From: CAYJAD01 sp964368075
GTDB taxonomy: Bacteria > Desulfobacterota > Desulfovibrionia > Desulfovibrionales > Desulfovibrionaceae
Direction: 5' to 3'
Assembly: GCA_964368075.1 (NCBI GenBank)
Contig: CAYJAD010000032.1
Location: 1 to 25,528, forward strand
Length of the DNA stretch: 25,528 nt
Made by a program: the position numbers and the translations under genes. Shown here piece by piece: positions 14,016 to 22,738 of this stretch (its first letter is position 1; every line of letters begins with the position of its first letter). The notes under the pieces were generated by a model that was given only the letters and a program-made list of their open reading frames with translations, did no database searches and was not told the DNA's origin.

Positions 14016-17000
14016 CTACAATGTTTTTTGCATCCAATACTGTAGTGCGTTATAAAGCACATCTGCATCAATAGGCTTGGTAATATGGTCATTCATGCCG
14101 CGAGAAAGACTAATCTCCTTATCCCCTTTCATAGCATGCGCAGACATGGCAATAATGGGTAGTGTAGCAAATTTTTCTTGTTCGCGTATTTTTTGCGTAG
14201 CGGTATATCCATCCATTACAGGCATTTGAATATCCATAAGTATCAGATTATACGTATTTTTTTCCAGCATCTCTAAGGCCTGTTGTCCATTTTCTGCTAT
14301 ATCTAAAGTATAGCCCACAGCTTGTAGAATCTCTTGAGCAACCATCTGATTAATTTCATTATCTTCCACAAGAAGCAGATGCCCTGTCATGTGCGTTGTT
14401 TGCGCTTCATTTGTTTCAAGATATTTACTTTGTTCATCTTGCTCGCCCCCTTGAGGAGCCAAAGGAAAAACAGTCGTAAAAGTAAAGGTTGTTCCCTTGT
14501 TCGGCTCGCTTTCTACCCAAATTTCCCCGCCCATGAGGTTAATAATTTTTTTGGAAATGGCAAGCCCAAGGCCTGTACCGCCGTACTTGCGTGTTACAGA
14601 GCTGTCTGCTTGAGAAAAGGCTGAAAAAAGCTTGCTTGCTTGTTCCGCAGACAAACCGACACCGGTATCGCTTACGCTAAACTTACAATGCAACTCTGCA
14701 TCGTTATGTATAAAACTTTGTGCTTCCAAAAGAATTTTGCCGCCGGAATCCGTAAATTTAATGGCATTACTTACAAGATTAAAGGCCACTTGCTTAAAGC
14801 GTAGAGCATCGCCAAGAATGGGAAGCTTGTCATGTTCACTGCAAGATATGTCTAAAGTTAAACCTTTATCTGCACATACATGCCCATATAAATCCGCAAC
14901 CTCTTGCCCTATGCTGTGCATAATAAAGGGCTGTTTTTCCATTTCTAGTTTACCGGCTTCCATTTTAGAAAAGTCTAGAATATCATTGATAATACGCATA
15001 AGATTTTTTGCTGACAGGGAAATCTTTTCTACATAATTTCTTTGCGTATCATTGAGCGATGTCACATTTAAAAGATGGAGTAAGCCCAATATGCCGTTCA
15101 TAGGGGTGCGAATTTCATGACTCATATTGGCCAAAAATTCCCCTTTTACCTTTGCACTTTGTTCTGCAAAATCTTTGGCTTTGAGTAATGCTTGCTCATT
15201 TTCCGCAAGTTCTTTGAGCATAGCATTATATTCGCGTAAATCTCGCACATAGGCTATATAGCATCCCTTACCGCCGTATGTGGTGCGCACCAAAAGAACT
15301 TCTATGGGGATAGGGTCATGTGTTATGGAATGTTGGCAAAAAAACTCTACTCTAGAAGTACCATAGATATAGGAATCATTAAACAACTGCGTTAAGATTT
15401 GTTGTGTACCAACACCATTGGGTTGTTTTTGAGGGAAAATCTTCGGAAAATTTGCAATAAAATCTTCTCTACTTTCAAAGCCAAAGATTTTTACGCCCTC
15501 TGCATTACCATAAATAAGTTGCTGATCGTCATCCCAAAAATTCACGTTCATGGGCAAGGAATCAAGCATCACTGTATTACGCAATTCTGCTTCTTTAACC
15601 AGTTCTTCCGAAGCCTTCAGTTCTCGTAAGTCTTTAACATAGGAAACTACAACATCTTCTCCTGCAAGCGTAGAACGAATTAGAAAAATTTCCATGGGGA
15701 TAAGTTCCCCTTCGGAGTCTTGAAGGAACCATTCAAAATGCTTAGAGCCTTTTTCAAATGCTTCCGTATGATTTTGCTTCATGGCATCTATTGAGTTTTT
15801 GCCATCTGGTTGATACGTGGGCAAAGTATTGTAAATATTTTTGAGATAATCTTCTCTGGTATCAAATTTTAACAGCCGCATAGCTTCTTGATTGCAATCA
15901 ATTGCTTGATGTTCTTTGTTCCAAAAAATGAAGCTTAAAGGGATATTTTCTGCTATAAGGGTGTTAAGTTCTTCTGCATAGGAAGCCTTTTTTTCCATGG
16001 CCTTATATTCACGTAAATCTCTTGTATAGCCCATGACATGAAATTCATTTTGGTAAAGAACTCTAATGAGAGTAATTTCTGCGGGGAGAGGTTCTCCTTC
16101 AAGAGTTTGATGCATCCATTCAAAACGACAATGTCCGTGCTCAAAGACTTCCCCCATGTGCTCGACCATACACTCTTGCGTTGACCTACCGTCAGGTTGT
16201 ATTTCAGGGGAAAGTTCCATAAATCTTTCAAGATACTCTTGCTTGCTACTTAGACCAAAAAGTGTAGCCGAGGTCATATTGCAATCAATATGCTCAAAGT
16301 TTTTACCCCAGAAATTTGCTCCTAAGGGCATGGAGTCAAACATGATACGCATACGCTCTTCGGCTTCTTGGGCTAGAGCTTCCGTTTTTTTGATAGCTCG
16401 TAAATCTCTTGTGTACTCTATCAGCACATCTTCATTATCAAGCTTTATTCGGGTTAAGGTAACCTCTGCAGGAATTTTTTCCCCGTTAAGAGAGATAAAT
16501 TCCCATTCAAGGATGCATTGCCCTTCTACAAAAGTTTTTTCAATATATTCAAGGCTAAGTTCTCGAGAATTTCTGCCACAAGGTTGACATACAGGGCTAA
16601 TTTCATGGAAGTTTTGCCTAAAATATTCTTTATTTGGTAAATTAAACAAAGTAAGAGTGGCTAAGTTACAATCAAGCACTTCACCTTCTTTGCTCCAAAT
16701 ATTGATACTTATGGGGGCGGCATCAAGAATGGCTTCAAAGCGCTCTTTCATTTTTGCTTTATTTTGCAATATGTTAAAAGTATTTTGTAAATTTGTCTGG
16801 CAGGAAATAATGACATCTTGACCTTCATACGTCATACGCTCTAAATTACACTCAACAAGATACACTTCACCAGCACTATTAATATGTGTCCAAAGAAAAT
16901 TGCATGCACCATCATTAAGAGCTTGCTGCAAGTATTTAATGCCAAGCGCGCGCGATTCTTCCCCACAAGGCTGACGTACAGGCGAAAATGTACTCATTTT

Positions 17001-17165
17001 TTGTACATATTCGTCCATATCTTTTACATCAAACTGCTTTAAAAAAGAGTTTGTACAAAAAATAGGTTTACCTTCCCTCGTCCAACAACTCACAGGAATA
17101 GGGAGAGATTTAAATGTACTTACACAAAAACTCTCAAGAGAACCAAACTTGGAGTTAAATGACAT
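14016..17165 (-). CDS. Five-PAS soluble hybrid histidine kinase/response regulator
   Basis: The start is set at ATG 17165, which has AGGAG (17172-17176) six bases upstream; a longer form from 17231 would lack this. The protein has 1049 residues and no membrane segment, so it senses inside the cell. It has five PAS modules (about 15-125, 143-257, 271-386, 398-516, 528-646), a linker, HisKA with His683 in MSHEIRTPMNG, and HATPase_c (Asn800, DTGVGL, GGTGLGLAI). A receiver domain carries Asp978 (LMDIQMPVMDGY) and Lys1030. No HPt domain is present, so a separate phosphotransfer partner is expected. The PAS modules repeat with an exact 129-residue period. The ligand is unknown. Confidence 0.92.
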   Translation of the reverse strand: MSFNSKFGSLESFCVSTFKSLPIPVSCWTREGKPIFCTNSFLKQFDVKDMDEYVQKMSTFSPVRQPCGEESRALGIKYLQQALNDGACNFLWTHINSAGEVYLVECNLERMTYEGQDVIISCQTNLQNTFNILQNKAKMKERFEAILDAAPISINIWSKEGEVLDCNLATLTLFNLPNKEYFRQNFHEISPVCQPCGRNSRELSLEYIEKTFVEGQCILEWEFISLNGEKIPAEVTLTRIKLDNEDVLIEYTRDLRAIKKTEALAQEAEERMRIMFDSMPLGANFWGKNFEHIDCNMTSATLFGLSSKQEYLERFMELSPEIQPDGRSTQECMVEHMGEVFEHGHCRFEWMHQTLEGEPLPAEITLIRVLYQNEFHVMGYTRDLREYKAMEKKASYAEELNTLIAENIPLSFIFWNKEHQAIDCNQEAMRLLKFDTREDYLKNIYNTLPTYQPDGKNSIDAMKQNHTEAFEKGSKHFEWFLQDSEGELIPMEIFLIRSTLAGEDVVVSYVKDLRELKASEELVKEAELRNTVMLDSLPMNVNFWDDDQQLIYGNAEGVKIFGFESREDFIANFPKIFPQKQPNGVGTQQILTQLFNDSYIYGTSRVEFFCQHSITHDPIPIEVLLVRTTYGGKGCYIAYVRDLREYNAMLKELAENEQALLKAKDFAEQSAKVKGEFLANMSHEIRTPMNGILGLLHLLNVTSLNDTQRNYVEKISLSAKNLMRIINDILDFSKMEAGKLEMEKQPFIMHSIGQEVADLYGHVCADKGLTLDISCSEHDKLPILGDALRFKQVAFNLVSNAIKFTDSGGKILLEAQSFIHNDAELHCKFSVSDTGVGLSAEQASKLFSAFSQADSSVTRKYGGTGLGLAISKKIINLMGGEIWVESEPNKGTTFTFTTVFPLAPQGGEQDEQSKYLETNEAQTTHMTGHLLLVEDNEINQMVAQEILQAVGYTLDIAENGQQALEMLEKNTYNLILMDIQMPVMDGYTATQKIREQEKFATLPIIAMSAHAMKGDKEISLSRGMNDHITKPIDADVLYNALQYWMQKTL

Positions 17166-17238
17166 AGGGAGCTCCTGTCTACGTTGGAAGGCTGTGTGGA
17201 AAATGAGGCGGTGCATATGGCGAAACTTCACCGTATCT

Positions 17239-17296
17239 GAGACCTCTATACATTTTTATATATACGTTCATAGAAGAATTGTGCTGCACAGAGGGC
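17239..17296. repeat. Degenerate copy of the GalE-tail inverted repeat
   Basis: GAATTGTG-CTGCA-CAGAGG (17277-17295) equals the repeat core GAATTGTGCAGAGG with five extra bases. Upstream, GAGACCTCTATACATTTTT (17239-17257) resembles the opposite-strand arm seen at 2778-2798. The pair would form an inverted repeat like that at 2781-2938 but without the G-rich hairpin inside. The match is imperfect and may be partly chance. Confidence 0.4.
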
Positions 17297-17502
17297 TTTA
17301 ACTATAAAATAATAATTTTTTTCTAAATGGCAAGTGGTTTGACTATACAAAGCTGTGCACAGCCTAACCTAAAAAAAAACAGAGGGCAATGCATCGTATC
17401 CCTTTTTGTGTCTATTGGCTGGCTAATCAAGAAACACTCACAATAAAGCCTTGCACATGCTTGTGCCTTCTGCTACTCTCCCAAACCTGTTTAAACTATT
17501 AA

Positions 17503-17532
17503 TTGATAAAAAAGTGCCCTTTGCTTCATAAT
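17503..17532 (+). promoter_or_regulatory. recA: Putative recA promoter
   Basis: TTGATA (17503-17508) and CATAAT (17527-17532), each one base from consensus, are separated by 18 bases and lie about 88 bases before the recA ATG. An operator in the untranslated leader is possible but none is identified. Confidence 0.4.
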
Positions 17533-17620
17533 TCATACACTTTTTTACTAAGGGTTTGATTAAAATAGAGTTAAAATAACGGCTCTACCCTGTGTAGCGT
17601 CATTTATTTGGGAGAAGACC

Positions 17621-18694
17621 ATGGCCAAAAAAGCTACATCCAACGAAGATGCCCGCGCATCTGCCTTAAACACAGCCTTAAGCAGTATTGAACGCAAATA
17701 CGGCAAGGGTGCCGTCATGAAACTTTCTGACGATGCCCATGTAAATACCCCTGTTATTCCCACAGGTTCCATAGGTATTGACCTAGCCCTTGGTGTGGGC
17801 GGTATTCCCCGTGGTCGCGTTACAGAAATTTACGGCCCAGAGTCTTCCGGTAAGACCACATTGACTCTACATATCATCGCCGAATGCCAAAAGCTTGGTG
17901 GCACCTGCGCCTTTGTGGACGCAGAGCACGCGTTGGATGTTTCCTATGCCAGACGCCTTGGGGTAAACACCGATGAATTGCTTATTTCTCAGCCCGACTA
18001 TGGCGAACAAGCCCTTGATATTGCAGATATGCTTGTACGTTCCGGAGCTGTAGACATGGTGGTCATTGACTCCGTGGCGGCGCTTATCCCTCAGGCAGAA
18101 CTTGATGGCACCATGGGAGAAACCCAAGTGGGGGGGCATGCACGCCTTATGTCACACGCATTACGTAAACTCACAGGCACCATTCATAAATCTCGCACAT
18201 CAGTCATTTTCATCAACCAAATTCGTATGAAAATCGGCGTTACCGGTTACGGAAGCCCAGAAACAACCACTGGCGGTAATGCTTTAAAATTCTACTCTTC
18301 TGTGCGCCTTGATATTCGTCGCATCCAAACCTTAAAAGATAAAGACGAAGCCTTTGGCTCTAAAACGCGAGTAAAAGTTACCAAAAACAAAGTGGCGCCC
18401 CCTTTCCGTGAGGCCATCTTTGATATTATTTACGGACAAGGCATTTCTCGCGCCGGAGAATTGCTCGATCTTGGCATTGAGGCCAAGGTGGTAGAGCAAA
18501 GCGGCTCTTGGTTTGCTTTTGGTCCGGAAAAATTAGGACAAGGACGCGAAAAAGTACGTGCTTTGTTAGATGAAAATAAAGAACTACGTCAAGCCATTGA
18601 AGATAAAGTCATGGAACATCTTGGATTACAAGAAAAAGAGTTTGTGCCCGTGGCCGATGAATTTACCGAGATTTTAGACAACTTTGAGGAGTAA
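17621..18694 (+). CDS. recA: Recombinase A
   Basis: RecA coats single-stranded DNA, drives homologous strand exchange and triggers LexA self-cleavage. The 357-residue protein is normal in length and free of inteins. It has Walker A GPESSGKT (72-79), Walker B VDMVVIDSVAAL, the L1 loop region GETQVGGHARLMSHALRKL and the L2 region starting INQIRMKIGVTGYGSPETTTGGNALKFY. GGGAG lies six bases before the ATG. alaS follows after 9 bases, and the alaS ribosome site overlaps the end of recA, so the two are coupled. No recX gene lies between them, unlike in many bacteria. Confidence 0.98.
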   Translation: MAKKATSNEDARASALNTALSSIERKYGKGAVMKLSDDAHVNTPVIPTGSIGIDLALGVGGIPRGRVTEIYGPESSGKTTLTLHIIAECQKLGGTCAFVDAEHALDVSYARRLGVNTDELLISQPDYGEQALDIADMLVRSGAVDMVVIDSVAALIPQAELDGTMGETQVGGHARLMSHALRKLTGTIHKSRTSVIFINQIRMKIGVTGYGSPETTTGGNALKFYSSVRLDIRRIQTLKDKDEAFGSKTRVKVTKNKVAPPFREAIFDIIYGQGISRAGELLDLGIEAKVVEQSGSWFAFGPEKLGQGREKVRALLDENKELRQAIEDKVMEHLGLQEKEFVPVADEFTEILDNFEE

Positions 18695-18703
18695 AAGAAC
18701 ATC

Positions 18704-21421
18704 ATGCTTACAGCCAATGAAATTCGCCGTCGTTTTTTAAAATATTTTAAAGAATTCCAACACGAAGTTGTTCCTTCTTCACCGCTTATTCCTCGAAATG
18801 ACGCCACTTTGCTTTTTGCCAACTCTGGCATGGTGCAATTTAAATCACTTTTTTTAGGCGAGGAAAAGCGCTCCTACGTGCGCGCCACCACAGCACAAAA
18901 ATGCTTACGCGTGTCCGGAAAGCACAATGATTTAGAAAATGTAGGTCGCACTTCACGCCATCATACTTTTTTTGAAATGTTGGGCAACTTTTCCTTTGGC
19001 GACTATTTTAAAGAAGACGCCATCCGTTTTGCATGGAATTTTGTCACCAATGAGCTAGGCCTGGATAAAAGCAAATTGTACGCCACCGTCTATAAAGATG
19101 ATGACGACGCCCACGCCCTTTGGCAAAAGATTGCCGGCCTTAGCCCCGATCGCATCTTTCGCTTAGGCGAAAAAGATAATTTTTGGAGCATGGGCGATAC
19201 CGGCCCTTGCGGCCCTTGTTCGGAAATATTCATCGACCAAGGCGCCGACCGCGCCTGTGGCCCCAATTGCGGCATAGGCCAATGTGATTGCGACCGCTTT
19301 CTTGAAATTTGGAACCTTGTATTCATGCAATACGAACAATCCGCCGACGGTACCCGTACTGCTTTACCCCACCCCTCCATTGATACGGGTATGGGGTTAG
19401 AACGTGTTTCTGCTGTATGCCAAGGCAAGTTCTCTAACTTCGACTGCGATTTATTCCAAGATATCATCCAATTTGCCGCCAACCTTGCTAATGTCACCTA
19501 TTCTTTTAGTGATCCCGATACCAATGATGTAGACACAGCCTTACGCGTTATTGCCGACCACAGCCGCGCCGCTGCTTTTCTCATTGCCGATGGAACGTTA
19601 CCTTCCAATGAAGGGCGCGGTTATGTATTGCGTCGTCTTTTGCGCCGTGCTTTGCGCTTTGGAACACTTATGGGACTAAATGAGCCTTTCTTGCACAAAA
19701 CAGCCCATAAAGTTGCTGAGATCATGGGTGAAGACTATCCCGAATTAAAAGCATCCGCAGCTTTCATTGACCGAGTGGTACGCGAAGAAGAAGAGCGCTT
19801 TTCTCTCACTCTTGAAAAAGGCTTACATCTTTTAGAAGAAGAATTAGAACGCCTTTGTGCTTGCAAAGAAAATTGTGTGCCAGGTGATTTATGCTTTAAA
19901 TTATACGATACCTACGGTTTCCCCTTAGATATTGTCAATGATATTGCAGAAAAGCGTCAATTTACCATTGATGAAAACGGCTTTAACACCTGTATGGCCG
20001 AGCAAAAAGCCAGAGCGCGCGCCGCACAAAAAAATGCCGGATTGCTTGGCGCTCAAGGGCAAGATAGCAATGCTGTTTTTGCCCCTCTGCACGAAGAAGG
20101 CTTACACAGTGAATTTGTGGGCTATACCGAGCTTTGCACCACTTCGCGCATCATAGCTATTTTGGACAAAGAAGGCATAAGCACAGATTCATTACCTACA
20201 GGGCAAAGCGGCTTTGTAATCACTGGGCGCACGCCTTTTTATGGCGCTTCCGGCGGACAAATGGGCGACCTTGGACATATGACTGCCCTTGGGGAACCTT
20301 TTGCAAAGGCCACAGTCACCGACACCTTAAAGCCCTTTAGCGACCTTACTGTACATGTTGTGCAAGTAGAAGAAGGTAGCCTAACTCTTGATCACGAAGT
20401 AAACCTTTGCGTTACAGAAAATGATCGTTTGGCCTCTGCTCGCAATCACACGTGTACCCACTTACTGCACGCTTCATTGCGTCGCATATTGGGTGAGCAT
20501 GTGCAACAGGCGGGTTCACTGGTGGCTTCTGACCGTCTGCGTTTTGACTTTAGCCACATTGCTGCCCTCACCCCTGAAGAATTGCAAGCTGTTGAACGTG
20601 ATGTCAACCGTGCCATCTTGGCCAACTATCCCGTTCAAGCCGAAATAAAAAGCCAAGAAGAAGCCCTTGCTTCTGGCGCCATGGCTCTTTTTGGTGAAAA
20701 ATACGGCGATGAAGTGCGTGTTCTCACCATAGGACATTGTCATGAACAGGAAAAATCTCCTGCTGAATCCGTAGAACTTTGTGGCGGCACGCACCTAGAA
20801 CGCACAGGCGAAGCTGGCTTTTTCTGCATTCTTTCTGAGGCAGGCATTGCCGCCGGCACCAGACGTATTGAGGCCGCCACTGGTTGGAATGCCTTGGCCC
20901 TTATGCAAGAACAACGTGCAAACCTTGCTCAGCTTAGCAGCAGCTTAAAATGCAAAGCTCAAGACATTATCTCTCGGGTAGATACATTGCAGGGTGAAAA
21001 TAAAAAATTACGCAAAGATTTGGAGAAAAAAGCGCAAGCATCCTCCGCTAGTCAAGGGAAAGACCTTATGGAGCAATGCCAAGACATTGCCGGCATAAAA
21101 ACCCTTGCCTGTCATGTAGGCACCACTTCCATGAAAGCCCTTCGCGACCTTATGGACGATGTGCGCTCTAAGCTTCCCTCAGGCATTGCTTGCCTTGTGG
21201 GCGTTGAAGATGTAGACGGCGAAAGCAAGGTGCATATGCTCATTTATGCCTCCAAAGATTTACACACTACCCATACGGCACCGGCTCTTATTAAAGCCGT
21301 GGCTCCCCATGTGGGAGGTTCCGGTGGCGGCAGACCAGATCTTGCCCAAGCCGGTGGACACAACAAAGACGGCATTGAAAATGCCCTTCAAACCCTTAAA
21401 GACATTATTGCCGCTCAATAA
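18704..21421 (+). CDS. alaS: Alanine--tRNA ligase
   Basis: AlaRS charges tRNA-Ala and clears mischarged Ser and Gly. The 905-residue protein is full length: class II catalytic core from residue 1 (FANSGMVQFKSLFLGEE, and GMGLERVSAV), then the editing domain with zinc ligands His582 and His586 (NHTCTHLLH), Cys693 and His697 (CGGTH). A coiled linker (about 740-790) and the DHHA1 domain ending in HVGGSGGGRPDLAQAGG follow. A cysteine-rich insert (CGPNCGIGQCDCD, about 185-197) is present in the catalytic region, as in many bacterial AlaRS. GAGGAG at the recA stop is its ribosome site. ahbC follows after 18 bases. Confidence 0.98.
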   Translation: MLTANEIRRRFLKYFKEFQHEVVPSSPLIPRNDATLLFANSGMVQFKSLFLGEEKRSYVRATTAQKCLRVSGKHNDLENVGRTSRHHTFFEMLGNFSFGDYFKEDAIRFAWNFVTNELGLDKSKLYATVYKDDDDAHALWQKIAGLSPDRIFRLGEKDNFWSMGDTGPCGPCSEIFIDQGADRACGPNCGIGQCDCDRFLEIWNLVFMQYEQSADGTRTALPHPSIDTGMGLERVSAVCQGKFSNFDCDLFQDIIQFAANLANVTYSFSDPDTNDVDTALRVIADHSRAAAFLIADGTLPSNEGRGYVLRRLLRRALRFGTLMGLNEPFLHKTAHKVAEIMGEDYPELKASAAFIDRVVREEEERFSLTLEKGLHLLEEELERLCACKENCVPGDLCFKLYDTYGFPLDIVNDIAEKRQFTIDENGFNTCMAEQKARARAAQKNAGLLGAQGQDSNAVFAPLHEEGLHSEFVGYTELCTTSRIIAILDKEGISTDSLPTGQSGFVITGRTPFYGASGGQMGDLGHMTALGEPFAKATVTDTLKPFSDLTVHVVQVEEGSLTLDHEVNLCVTENDRLASARNHTCTHLLHASLRRILGEHVQQAGSLVASDRLRFDFSHIAALTPEELQAVERDVNRAILANYPVQAEIKSQEEALASGAMALFGEKYGDEVRVLTIGHCHEQEKSPAESVELCGGTHLERTGEAGFFCILSEAGIAAGTRRIEAATGWNALALMQEQRANLAQLSSSLKCKAQDIISRVDTLQGENKKLRKDLEKKAQASSASQGKDLMEQCQDIAGIKTLACHVGTTSMKALRDLMDDVRSKLPSGIACLVGVEDVDGESKVHMLIYASKDLHTTHTAPALIKAVAPHVGGSGGGRPDLAQAGGHNKDGIENALQTLKDIIAAQ

Positions 21422-21439
21422 GACGGCAGGAGAAAATAG

Positions 21440-22624
21440 ATGATTGGTATTTCAAAACTTTATTGTGGGCAAGTAGAACCTTCTGATGCCTTGCGCTACG
21501 GACGCGAAGCCGGAAAACTGCCTTCCCATCTTTTACAATTTTCTAAGGACAAAAAACCTGTGGTGGTTTGGAACATGACCCGCCGCTGTAACTTAAAATG
21601 TGTGCACTGTTATGCCCATGCCCTGGAAGAAGAAGGAAAGGACGACATTTCCACCGAACAAGCCAAAACCATGATTAGCGATTTAGCCCAGTACGGCGCC
21701 CCTGTCATGCTTTTTTCCGGTGGGGAACCCTTGGTGCGTAAAGACCTTATCGAACTTGCTCACTATGCCACAGGGCAAGGTATGCGCGCTGTTATCTCTA
21801 CCAACGGCACTCTTATTACCAAGCAAAAGGCCAAAGAACTTAAAGAAGTGGGCCTTTCCTATGTGGGTATTTCCCTTGATGGCATGGAAGATGTGCATGA
21901 TCATTTCCGCGGTGTTCCCGGCTCATTTCGCAAGGCTTTAGAAGGTATTGCCAACTGTCAGGCCGAAGGACTTAAAGTGGGCGTACGCTTTACTATCAAT
22001 AAGCGTAATGTACAAGACGTACCCGGTATTTTCCAATTACTTAAAGATCTTGAAGTACCACGCGCATGTTTTTATCATCTTGTATATTCTGGTCGCGGCT
22101 CTGAGCTTATTAAGGAAGACTTAAGCCATCAAGAAACACGTAAGCTTCTTGACCTTATTATGGACGAAACTCGCGCCCTCTTCGATGCCGGAAAAGGCAA
22201 AGAAATTCTCACCGTTGATAATCATGCTGACGGCATTTACTTGTACGAGCGCATGAAACGTGAAGATCCCAAACGTGCTGAAGAAGTTATGGAACTTTTG
22301 CAATTTAACGAAGGTAACAGCACCGGACGCGGCATTGCTTGTATTTCTTGGGATGGTAGCGTGCACGCCGATCAATTCTGGCGCAACCATACCTTTGGCA
22401 ATGTATTAGAAAGGCCTTTCTCCCAAATTTGGGACGATCCCAACATCGAACTTTTACATATGCTTAAAGATAAAAAGCCTCACGTAAAAGGACGTTGTGC
22501 ACAGTGCAAATATCTTAAAATTTGTGGCGGTAACTTCCGCGCTAGAGCCGAAGCCTACTATGATGACATATGGGCAGAAGATCCTGCATGTTATTTGACT
22601 GATGAAGAAATTGGTTTAAAATAA
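21440..22624 (+). CDS. ahbC: 12,18-didecarboxysiroheme deacetylase (radical SAM)
   Basis: AhbC removes the two acetate side chains of 12,18-didecarboxysiroheme to give iron-coproporphyrin III in the siroheme-dependent heme pathway. The 394-residue protein has the radical SAM motif Cys50-x3-Cys54-x2-Cys57 (RRCNLKCVHCYAH), the GGEP motif (SGGEPLVRKD) and STNGTLI. A C-terminal cysteine set, GRCAQCKYLKICGG, is expected to hold an auxiliary 4Fe-4S cluster. The match to AhbC rather than the related NirJ rests on the overall sequence and on the hemB-ahbD-ahbA/B neighbours. AGGAG (21428-21432) precedes the ATG. It is 18 bases after alaS, so read-through from recA-alaS is likely. Confidence 0.93.
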   Translation: MIGISKLYCGQVEPSDALRYGREAGKLPSHLLQFSKDKKPVVVWNMTRRCNLKCVHCYAHALEEEGKDDISTEQAKTMISDLAQYGAPVMLFSGGEPLVRKDLIELAHYATGQGMRAVISTNGTLITKQKAKELKEVGLSYVGISLDGMEDVHDHFRGVPGSFRKALEGIANCQAEGLKVGVRFTINKRNVQDVPGIFQLLKDLEVPRACFYHLVYSGRGSELIKEDLSHQETRKLLDLIMDETRALFDAGKGKEILTVDNHADGIYLYERMKREDPKRAEEVMELLQFNEGNSTGRGIACISWDGSVHADQFWRNHTFGNVLERPFSQIWDDPNIELLHMLKDKKPHVKGRCAQCKYLKICGGNFRARAEAYYDDIWAEDPACYLTDEEIGLK

Positions 22625-22644
22625 TATACATTATAGGCTTTTTT

Positions 22645-22691
22645 GTGGGGGCGAGAAACTTTTTTAAAAGAAAAGAATTTCTCTCCCCCAC
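22645..22691. terminator. G-rich hairpin between ahbC and hemB
   Basis: Arms 22645-22665 and 22671-22691 match at 18 of 21 positions (GTGGGGG-GAGAAA... against ...TTTCTCTCCCCCAC), around a five-base loop. The T tract lies in the upper 5' arm. Its form matches the hairpins at 2846-2894 and 4089-4133, but here it sits inside a same-direction gene run, 20 bases after ahbC. It may be a partial terminator lowering hemB-ahbD expression or a processing or stabilising stem. Confidence 0.55.
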
Positions 22692-22738
22692 TCCCTTCAC
22701 CCTTCAAGAAAACCACATACTCTTTTTGAGGTTATACC

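Larger units (their letters stand above)
17166..17620. other. Intergenic region between the divergent kinase and recA genes
   Basis: This 455-base gap holds no convincing gene. I see the kinase ribosome site, a degenerate inverted repeat at 17239-17296, the 12-base perfect palindrome GCTGTGCACAGC (17352-17363), a purine/A-rich stretch near 17370-17385, and a recA promoter candidate at 17503-17532. GGGAG (17611-17615) is the recA ribosome site. No obvious LexA box of the E. coli or Bacillus type was recognised; Desulfovibrio-type LexA sites differ, so this is not evidence of absence of SOS control. Confidence 0.5.

Noticed and set aside
14334..15036. Plus-strand open frames inside the kinase gene
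   Set aside because: They are antisense shadows of the histidine kinase coding sequence; the minus-strand protein is unmistakable.
17099..17231. Longer kinase start at 17231
   Set aside because: The 22 extra residues are basic and unlike the family, and AGGAG at 17172-17176 is correctly placed for ATG 17165.
17621..18694. Intein or frameshift in recA
   Set aside because: The frame is continuous, normal in length, and all motifs follow at normal spacing.
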